Part shown: positions 1-5,575 of the stretch, one piece after another
How the letters are laid out: every line of letters begins with the position of its first letter
Numbering within the stretch: position 1 is the stretch's first letter
Origin: CAZDML01 sp964506645
GTDB lineage: Bacteria > Elusimicrobiota > Elusimicrobia > 2-01-FULL-59-12
Direction: 5' to 3'
Assembly (NCBI GenBank): GCA_964506645.1
Contig: CAZDML010000079.1
Span: forward strand, 1 to 9,617
Length of the DNA: 9,617 bases
Notes under the pieces: model-generated
Told to the model about the DNA's origin: nothing
Seen by the model: the letters and a program-made list of their open reading frames with translations, nothing else
Database searches by the model: none
Program-made: the position numbers and the translations under genes

Positions 1-1581
1 ATTCCGATAACGACCGCCAGAAAGGGCATCCATCGCATGACGCAAGAGACTCACTTGTTTTGCTAGCAACCTTATACGTTCTCTTTCGTCTCTGAACTCT
101 ATTTCTGCTTCAGGGACAGACACCCCCTCTTTTAAAAGAACAGCCAAGGTAGTGGTAGAGAGTGGCCGGCCTGGGTTACCAACGAGGAAAGCGGTGTCGC
201 TGGGATCCTCATACCTCTGAACCTTCAGGGGAAATCCTTCGGACATGCCCGCCATATGCAAAATTCCGCCATCCAACACATAGCGCATGAGATTATGAGC
301 CCCATGTCGAAGAGCCACGATGACCATCGCAGAGAAAATCAGAACTTGCCCAACAAACCGATGTTGCCCTTGAGCGATGCGGAGTGCCGCTGAAATTAGA
401 TTCGAATATCTCACACCGGCGCTCAGAAATTCTTTTGTCAAAGAGTCGCGATTTTCGTCAGTAATGGGCAGAGGACGTGCAGAAGACCCGGTAAAGTAAG
501 CCCCAGAATCGATATGTCTCTTTGCAAAACGCAAAGAGGCGGTCTCTGTAAAGGTGGACACCGTCCCATCTACGAGCGCCACCAACGCGGGAGCATAAAA
601 GCATTCCATCGTCTCATGGAGAGGAACAACGACACACGCCGTCCATAGTTGCACTCCGTCCATTTTCACGATTTTCCGAAACAAGGCCACCCAAGAGACT
701 AAACCTTTTTCACGCAGTCGCTGTTGCACCCGCGCGCGCTGAAAGTCAACTATGTCCTGAGCTTCCTGAGCCGTAAAAAACTTCTCTACCCCTAGAAAAG
801 AAATGATATGGAGATCTGCCAGCATCGCCACTAATTCCCGAGAAATAATAACCGTCGTATAAATGAGTCTCGCAGAATTATCCTTTAGGATTCGGGAGAG
901 CCTCGCCACGAACAATTCCGAGCCTATCCCTAACCGGGTAAATTCTTCATCGACGCCAAGTTGGTCAAGCACTCGTGACGCCACTCGATACTGCGCACTC
1001 GCCACACAGTGGCCCTCAGGTGTGAATACAAATAAATAATCATGTGGCACCCACCCCGACTTCTCATCCAATTGCTGAAGTGCCTCATGGATGATGCTAT
1101 GAAGCATGGACTTTTTTGATGGGTCGATACTCGACAATCTCCTTAACTCAACAACATGCTGAGGAGTCAGTTTCTGAATCTCCACAAGAGAATAGGGCAC
1201 TATCTTGCCTCTCGCTTTATCACGGGCATAAATCCGGTCCTCATAATGGCCGGGGAGGTCGTTTTTCGAGGGGCGAAAAGACATATACGGCAGGACCTTC
1301 TTGAGCGGAGAGAAATAGACGAGCTCGAGGAGGGAGACGGTCGGTAGAGGAATCTGTCGGCGTAGGCGTTGAAAACCCTGTGGCAAGGCACCGAGATTTT
1401 TCCAAATGACGGGAAGGGAGAGGGCATGGGAAGCAAACTCAGAACTCAGAACTCTGTGCTCAGAGAACTCACTGAGTATTGAGTGCTGAGTTCTGAATGG
1501 AACGGCAACAGCCGCCGCCGGTTCAGCCACAAAGCTGAAAACAATGAGAACGGCGATACCACGGACGAGAGCTCGAAACAT
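1..1581 (-). CDS. Exported multidomain protein with GNAT acetyltransferase-like region (C-terminus off the window)
   Basis: Reading from ATG at 1581 there are 527 codons without a stop up to the left edge, so the gene is real-looking but 3'-truncated by the window. The N-terminus has a signal peptide shape: basic MFRALVRG, hydrophobic IAVLIVFSFVA (about residues 9-19), then an AAAVA cleavage region near residues 22-27. Residues 29-48 are encoded by a hairpin repeat. Residues about 128-266 look like a GNAT N-acetyltransferase: a strand near 130, strands from 181 (DYLFVF, then VASAQYRV), an acetyl-CoA-loop-like R216-L-G-I-G220 followed by a helix, and a final LGVEKFF near 263-269. The typical Q/R-x-x-G-x-G motif is only approximately kept, since the arginine is shifted by one. 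Residues about 490-525 are charged and helical, possibly coiled coil. No Shine-Dalgarno sequence is evident. A cytosolic cofactor fold behind an export signal is odd. The GNAT call is from pattern recognition and is moderate. The overall role is unknown. Confidence 0.82.
   Translation of the reverse strand, partial: MFRALVRGIAVLIVFSFVAEPAAAVAVPFRTQHSILSEFSEHRVLSSEFASHALSLPVIWKNLGALPQGFQRLRRQIPLPTVSLLELVYFSPLKKVLPYMSFRPSKNDLPGHYEDRIYARDKARGKIVPYSLVEIQKLTPQHVVELRRLSSIDPSKKSMLHSIIHEALQQLDEKSGWVPHDYLFVFTPEGHCVASAQYRVASRVLDQLGVDEEFTRLGIGSELFVARLSRILKDNSARLIYTTVIISRELVAMLADLHIISFLGVEKFFTAQEAQDIVDFQRARVQQRLREKGLVSWVALFRKIVKMDGVQLWTACVVVPLHETMECFYAPALVALVDGTVSTFTETASLRFAKRHIDSGAYFTGSSARPLPITDENRDSLTKEFLSAGVRYSNLISAALRIAQGQHRFVGQVLIFSAMVIVALRHGAHNLMRYVLDGGILHMAGMSEGFPLKVQRYEDPSDTAFLVGNPGRPLSTTTLAVLLKEGVSVPEAEIEFRDERERIRLLAKQVSLLRHAMDALSGGRYRN
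1439..1496. repeat. Imperfect inverted repeat built of heptanucleotide units, inside a coding frame
   Basis: The left arm (1440-1463, beginning CAGAACTCAG) and the right arm (1472-1495, ending CTGAGTTCTG) are imperfect reverse complements, with about 20 of 24 bases pairing around an 8-base loop (AGAACTCA). Each arm also shows a period of seven: repeated ACTCAGA-like units on the left and TGAGTNN units on the right. The element lies just after the signal peptide of the minus-strand protein and is translated as RTQHSILSEFSEHRVLSSEF. Similar CAGAACTC/CAGCACTC low-complexity repeats are, from memory, dispersed in many environmental bacterial genomes. No other copy is visible in this window. Confidence 0.75.
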
Positions 1582-1589
1582 ACCCACAT

Positions 1590-1595
1590 ATTTTA
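1590..1595 (-). promoter_or_regulatory. Possible -10 box (TAAAAT) 8 bases upstream of the leftward gene
   Basis: Read on the minus strand, the hexamer TAAAAT differs from the TATAAT consensus by one base. It ends 8 bases before the ATG at 1581. No convincing -35 box lies 16-18 bases upstream, and no Shine-Dalgarno motif lies between it and the start. If it is used, the transcript would begin almost at the start codon. The support is weak. Confidence 0.25.
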
Positions 1596-1618
1596 GGGTG
1601 TTCTCATCGGTGGGAAAA

Positions 1619-1633
1619 TAGTCAAAATGACTA
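1619..1633. promoter_or_regulatory. Perfect 6-bp dyad TAGTCA-AAA-TGACTA, possible operator
   Basis: A perfect inverted repeat with a three-base centre lies between the two divergent starts, 38 bases upstream of the leftward ATG and 104 bases upstream of the rightward ATG. A run of A follows it on the plus strand. Its symmetry and position suit a binding site for a dimeric regulator. It could also be a chance palindrome in A/T-rich spacer DNA. No regulator gene is adjacent. Confidence 0.3.
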
Positions 1634-1721
1634 AAAAATGAGGGCCTAAGGACCCATATCCTCGACGGGCCCAGTAACAGGATGTTTACTTAAAAACACC
1701 CAAACCGTAACACAGGTGCTT

Positions 1722-1727
1722 TATACT
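1722..1727 (+). promoter_or_regulatory. Possible -10 box (TATACT) 9 bases upstream of the rightward gene
   Basis: TATACT has one mismatch to TATAAT and ends 9 bases before the ATG at 1737. No good -35 box is seen at normal spacing, and no Shine-Dalgarno motif is present. If it is used, the message would be close to leaderless, which would also exclude the alternative GTG start at 1716. The support is weak. Confidence 0.25.
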
Positions 1728-1736
1728 CAAATCGCA

Positions 1737-4457
1737 ATGAACACTTTATCAGTTGTGAACCGAGCGGGGGCTCTCCTTCTCTTTCTTGGCACCTCCAGTT
1801 GGGCCGCGTTTCCCTGTTCCCCCATCCAACCGTCCAACCCTGGCTTTGAAATACTCGATCAATCCAGTAATCCCACGAATTGGACTTATGTTTCCAGCAA
1901 AGCAGGTGCCCAGGGGATCACGACCATTCCAGCCAATGTCTATAGTGGTCTTCAGGCGGTGGAATTATCGAATACCGATGGAAGCACCGGCAGTTGGCGC
2001 GGAATGGTATCCGACCTGATCCCCGTAACCCCTGAGATGGAGTATGTCCTCTCCGCGCATGTTCGATCTCTCAAGGGGACAGAACTCGTCTATATCGGCT
2101 GGCAGGAATACGATGTGAATCAGCTGCCGCTGACCATGAATTATTTTGTTCTTTACCGAAGTCCAGTGACGAAAACATGGGCGGCTTACCAAGGATCGCA
2201 GTGGACAAGCGCGAATGCCCGCTTTGTAAAAATCCGACTCTTCGGACCTTATGAATCCACGGGAACGGTCTGGTGGGACGCGGTGTCCCTGCGCCCGGAA
2301 AACCTACTGCGCAACGCCAGTTTTGAGGAAGGTTCGAGTCCCGCCGGCATGGCGCAGGACTGGTTTCACTATTCAGGTTCAGACGCTTCGAAACAGGTCA
2401 CCCAGAACCAATCCACCTGCGGCACCTCGTCCTGGCAAATGGAGCTCCCCTCGACCCCTAATCCTGGCAACATTTATATGGGGATCCGCAGCGATTTTAT
2501 CCCCGTAGATCCACAGTCCGATTATTTCCTCTCCGCCGATGTAAAATCACTCACTGGAAAAGAACTTTGCTATGCGGGATGGAAAGAATTTGACGCCAAT
2601 CACCAGCCTGTCCATGCCAGCCCAGTCTACTTTATCCTCGATCATCAAACGGTGCCCTCTACCGCGTGGACGACCTACCAGCGCATGCAGAAGCCACATC
2701 CGGATACGCGCTTTGTTCAAATTATTCTCATCGGCCCCTCCAAGGCGGCAGGAACCGTTTGGTGGGACAATATCTCTTTCAAGAAATCCAGCCGTCTCAC
2801 ATTAGACCGCCGCATACAAAACAAAAATCAGCCGACGAGAGCAACCCTTCGGCTTTCCCTTCCGGACGCCATTCGCACGCAGGCAGAGCTACACATTCGC
2901 GTCATCCATACGCAGACCCAGAACGCCGCGTTCTCGACAACGATCTTATCCCCAGACGCACGCCTCCAGATCGAGATCCCGGGTTTAGCGGAAGGACCCT
3001 ATTCCGTTTCAGCGGAACTCAAAACCCCCGTCAAGGCGGAGCCCGTCTGGCGCGATCAATCGACGCTCTCTGTCTTTGCGCCACGACCGCAGAATTTCAC
3101 GAATGGAAATTTCAAAACGTTTGGGGTTCCTTCCGTACTTCGATTTATTTATGACAGCTATGATACGGCGGATTTCGCTAACGCTCTGGAGGCGATCAAA
3201 TCCCAAGGATTTAATGCCGTGGAAGTACCCAAAAGTAAATTAACACCCGCCTATATGCAGAAGGCTGCCGCGTTAGGTTTGAAGGTCATCATATTTACGG
3301 GACTAACAACGAACGCGGAACTTCCGGCGCTCATTGGACAATATAAAAACGATCCAGCACTTCTGGCCTGGTATACCCTGGATGAGCCTTCAACGGCGTG
3401 GCAGGACAATTTTCTGGAGAGCTACTCCATTTTTCGATCCGAAGACCCCGTGCATCCGGTATTGACGTCCTTCAACGATCCGCAGGGACTTCGCGAACTC
3501 GCAGACGGTATCGATATCGCCATGAGCGATCCCTATCCGGTTCCCTACACACCACTGACCTTGGTTTCCGATTTTACCGATCAAACCGTGAACGCCGTAC
3601 GTTCCTTTGAAAAACCTGTTTTTACAACGCTTCAAGCCTTCGGTGAAGGCGCGCTGGGTCAATGGCCCAACTGGACGCGAGCACCGACCCCCCAGGAAAG
3701 CCGAGCGATGACGTACCTCGCCCTCATACACGGTTCCACCGGACTGGGGTACTACAGTTTCGCCCGATCGAAGTTAGTCGTCAATCCCAATAATCCGAAC
3801 CAGACGATAGGGATCCCCCTCCCCATCGCCCATCCCGCCTTATGGGAATCCTTCCGTACACTGAATCAGGAATTGGATGCCTTGTCCCCCATTCTGCATG
3901 ACGGCAGCCTATCGAATGCGATCGTCTCGGATTCTGTCAACATCCATCATCAAATCCGATCGTATGAAGGGAAGCTCTACCTAATCGCCGTCAATACGAT
4001 GAACAATGCCGAACAGGTGTCGTTTACGTTGACCACACCGATGACGATCACACATATTCAAGAGATGTTCACCCAACAATCCCTCCCGATAAAGCCAGCC
4101 CATACGTTTTCGGATTCCCTAGAAGCCTACGGAGTCCGAGTCTATGAACTCTCGGGGCCACCCGATGGCAGCGTTGTCGTGAATGATTTCAGGGAAATGC
4201 GCACCTATCCGAATCCCTGGAGGGCTAATCAGCATGCAGGACAATCCATCACCTTTGACCAGTTGACGCTGCACAGTAGCATCAAGATCTATACGCTGGC
4301 AGGCCATTGGATCCGAACGCTGGATGCGCCGAATGGATCGGTGACGTGGGATATGAAGAATGAGTCCGGGGAGCTGGTGGCGTCAGGGTTGTATTTGTAT
4401 CTGGTAACGAATGGTCAGGGGCAAACGGCGAAGGGCAAGCTGGCGATTATTAAGTAA
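1737..4457 (+). CDS. Exported glycoside hydrolase-like protein: two CBM4/9-like modules, TIM barrel, C-terminal sorting-like domain
   Basis: This is a 906-residue protein from ATG 1737. A GTG at 1716 would add seven residues, but the ATG gives a cleaner signal peptide (hydrophobic GALLLFLG, cleavage near SSWA) and neither start has a clear ribosome site. Residues about 30-187 and 189-352 are tandem beta-sandwich modules. They begin N34-P-G-F-E38 and N193-A-S-F-E197, and both contain GTVWWD (176-181 and 339-344), like CBM4/9 sugar-binding modules. A beta-sandwich (about 353-455) leads to a TIM barrel (about 464-690). It shows LRFIY (strand 1), TLDEP with D549-E550 (strand 4), SDPYP at 597-601 (strand 6), QAFGEG with E637 (strand 7) and GYYSF at 671-675 (strand 8). 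E550 and E637 sit where clan GH-A enzymes carry acid/base and nucleophile. A beta domain (about 745-812) and a YPNPW domain (824-906) ending GKLAIIK follow. The substrate is unknown. The protein probably acts outside the cytoplasm or on the cell surface. Confidence 0.85.
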   Translation: MNTLSVVNRAGALLLFLGTSSWAAFPCSPIQPSNPGFEILDQSSNPTNWTYVSSKAGAQGITTIPANVYSGLQAVELSNTDGSTGSWRGMVSDLIPVTPEMEYVLSAHVRSLKGTELVYIGWQEYDVNQLPLTMNYFVLYRSPVTKTWAAYQGSQWTSANARFVKIRLFGPYESTGTVWWDAVSLRPENLLRNASFEEGSSPAGMAQDWFHYSGSDASKQVTQNQSTCGTSSWQMELPSTPNPGNIYMGIRSDFIPVDPQSDYFLSADVKSLTGKELCYAGWKEFDANHQPVHASPVYFILDHQTVPSTAWTTYQRMQKPHPDTRFVQIILIGPSKAAGTVWWDNISFKKSSRLTLDRRIQNKNQPTRATLRLSLPDAIRTQAELHIRVIHTQTQNAAFSTTILSPDARLQIEIPGLAEGPYSVSAELKTPVKAEPVWRDQSTLSVFAPRPQNFTNGNFKTFGVPSVLRFIYDSYDTADFANALEAIKSQGFNAVEVPKSKLTPAYMQKAAALGLKVIIFTGLTTNAELPALIGQYKNDPALLAWYTLDEPSTAWQDNFLESYSIFRSEDPVHPVLTSFNDPQGLRELADGIDIAMSDPYPVPYTPLTLVSDFTDQTVNAVRSFEKPVFTTLQAFGEGALGQWPNWTRAPTPQESRAMTYLALIHGSTGLGYYSFARSKLVVNPNNPNQTIGIPLPIAHPALWESFRTLNQELDALSPILHDGSLSNAIVSDSVNIHHQIRSYEGKLYLIAVNTMNNAEQVSFTLTTPMTITHIQEMFTQQSLPIKPAHTFSDSLEAYGVRVYELSGPPDGSVVVNDFREMRTYPNPWRANQHAGQSITFDQLTLHSSIKIYTLAGHWIRTLDAPNGSVTWDMKNESGELVASGLYLYLVTNGQGQTAKGKLAIIK
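1836..2769 (+). repeat. Tandem duplication of a ~160-residue sugar-binding-like module within the exported protein
   Basis: Two copies, starting at 1836 and 2313, share the order N-x-x-F-E, then S-D-(L/F)-I-P-V, then (Y/F)xLSA(H/D)V(R/K)SLxG, then GW(Q/K)E(Y/F)D, then RFV(K/Q)I, then GTVWWD. The second WWD follows the first by 163 residues. The conserved pattern shows an internal duplication, now clearly diverged. Tandem CBM4/9-like modules usually raise avidity for a polysaccharide. Confidence 0.85.
4194..4454 (+). other. C-terminal FlgD-Ig / type IX-sorting-like domain (part of the exported protein)
   Basis: Residues about 820-906 show YPNPW, then SIKIYTLAGHWIRTL, then VTWDMKNESGELVASGLYLYLV, and end in KLAIIK. 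This order of a PNP-containing strand, an IYTLxG strand, a W-D turn and an SGxYxYxV strand ending in K is typical of FlgD Ig-like and type IX (Por) C-terminal domains. These are used for surface anchoring or secretion in several phyla. Whether this organism has a type IX machine cannot be told from the window. Confidence 0.7.
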
Positions 4458-5561
4458 TTAACCGATGCGGTCGAGGGTGTCCTTTTCGAAGAGGTGGATC
4501 TTTTCCATGTTGAACACGAGCTCAATTTCCTGATTGACCTTGGCTTCGCTCTGGGGTTCCACACGGGCGACGAGCGTGTTCTTCCCAGTGTTTAAATACA
4601 GCAAAATTTCGCTACCCATCGGCTCCACAACTTCTACAGTGGATTGCGCGGTGTGTCCCTGGGTCGTCCCGTTGTTGGCGTACACTCGGTCGTAGATATC
4701 TTCCGGTCGAATTCCCATAATGACTGTCTTTCCCACGTAATCATCTAAGGTATCTTCCAAAGACGGCAACACCTGAAGACTAAACTTCCCTTCGTCCAAC
4801 CACACCCGGTCGTTGCGCTTCTGGACTTCCACTTCCATGAAATTCATCGGCGGACTACCGATAAAACTGGCGACAAATTTATTATCCGGATTGTTATAGA
4901 GGTTTAAGGGTTCAGCGACCTGTTGAATCACGCCATCTTTCATCACGCAGATACGGTCGCCCATGGTCATGGCTTCGATCTGGTCATGCGTAACGTAAAT
5001 CATGGTGGTTTGCAAGCGGTCGTGCAGTTTGGAGAGCTCCGCACGCATCTGCACGCGGAGTTTTGCATCCAAGTTGGAAAGAGGTTCATCAAAGAGAAAG
5101 ACTTTGGGTTTTCGGACAATCGCTCGCCCCACCGCCACACGCTGACGCTGCCCTCCCGACATTTCTTTCGGTCGGCGAGCAAGCAAATGGGTCAGATTGA
5201 GGATTTCTGCCGCTTCACGCACGCGAATATCGATTTCTTTTTTGGAATATTTGCGGAGCTTGAGCGCAAAAGCCATGTTTTCATACACAGTCATGTGCGG
5301 ATACAGCGCGTAGTTCTGGAATACCATGGCGATATCGCGATCTTTAGGCGGGATATTGTTGACGAGGCGATTCCCAATCCAAATTTCGCCAGCGGTAATC
5401 TCTTCGAGGCCGGCAATCATGCGCAACGTTGTACTTTTACCACAGCCGGAAGGACCCACCAGGACGCAAAACTCCTTGTCCTGAATCTCCAGGCTGATAC
5501 GATCAACGATAACGGTCTCGTTGATCTTTTTGACAACGTTACGAAGGATGACGTTAGCCAT
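4458..5561 (-). CDS. ugpC: Sugar ABC-transporter ATPase, UgpC/MsmK/MalK type
   Basis: This is a 367-residue cytoplasmic ATPase that would power import of a sugar or sugar-phosphate through a partner permease. All nucleotide-binding motifs are intact: Walker A GPSGCGKST (36-44), Q-loop Q82, signature MSGGQ (134-138; the first residue is M in place of the usual L), Walker B VFLFDE (154-159), D-loop SNLD (162-165) and switch H192. After about residue 235 comes the TOBE/regulatory extension with the family hallmark GIRPEDI (283-289). The length is normal for the subfamily (about 360-370). The gene is 12 bases downstream of carB, with its ribosome site overlapping the carB stop. No permease or binding-protein gene is in view. 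Lone ATPases of this type can serve several permeases encoded elsewhere. The symbol ugpC names the subfamily rather than the substrate; msmK or malK would fit equally well. Confidence 0.9.
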   Translation of the reverse strand: MANVILRNVVKKINETVIVDRISLEIQDKEFCVLVGPSGCGKSTTLRMIAGLEEITAGEIWIGNRLVNNIPPKDRDIAMVFQNYALYPHMTVYENMAFALKLRKYSKKEIDIRVREAAEILNLTHLLARRPKEMSGGQRQRVAVGRAIVRKPKVFLFDEPLSNLDAKLRVQMRAELSKLHDRLQTTMIYVTHDQIEAMTMGDRICVMKDGVIQQVAEPLNLYNNPDNKFVASFIGSPPMNFMEVEVQKRNDRVWLDEGKFSLQVLPSLEDTLDDYVGKTVIMGIRPEDIYDRVYANNGTTQGHTAQSTVEVVEPMGSEILLYLNTGKNTLVARVEPQSEAKVNQEIELVFNMEKIHLFEKDTLDRIG

Positions 5562-5571
5562 GTCTTGTGAA

Positions 5572-5575
5572 CCTC
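5572..5575 (-). promoter_or_regulatory. Shine-Dalgarno GAGG of the ABC ATPase gene, overlapping the carB stop codon
   Basis: On the minus strand the motif GAGG ends 10 bases before the ATG at 5561. Its first two bases are the last two of the carB TGA stop. A ribosome finishing carB therefore stands on this site, which suggests translational coupling and a shared transcript. Confidence 0.6.

Larger units (their letters stand above)
1582..1736. other. Divergent intergenic spacer
   Basis: This 155-base spacer is the only substantial non-coding DNA in the window and must contain the promoters of both flanking genes. It contains the dyad at 1619-1633, a GGGCCC palindrome in 1661-1680, and a -10-like hexamer next to each start. 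A possible stem pairs CCCAC (1583-1587) with GTGGG (1610-1614). In the leftward transcript that stem would involve the bases immediately before the ATG. I see no riboswitch or small RNA that I can support. Confidence 0.6.

Noticed and set aside
1200..1436. Small minus-strand frame of 78 codons at the left
   Set aside because: It is out of frame with, and embedded in, the 527-codon open frame that has a signal peptide and fold-like patterns. Its Ser/Pro/Arg-rich product looks like a shadow.
1655..1680. Intrinsic terminator from GGGCCT/GGGCCC sequences in the spacer
   Set aside because: The possible stems are short, there is no U-tract in a suitable place, and the position between divergent starts does not call for a terminator.
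1788..1818. Lipoprotein signal in the exported protein because of an early Cys
   Set aside because: The sequence before the Cys is AAFPC, which does not fit the lipobox pattern with a small residue directly before the Cys. Ordinary signal peptidase cleavage fits better.
2666..3154. 162-codon plus-strand open frame overlapping the exported protein
   Set aside because: It is an alternative frame inside a gene with clear domain content. The Pro/Arg/His-rich product has no recognisable features.
4923..5570. 215-codon plus-strand open frame
   Set aside because: It is antisense to the ABC ATPase gene, whose motifs are all intact. The histidine- and phenylalanine-rich translation is typical of a complement frame.
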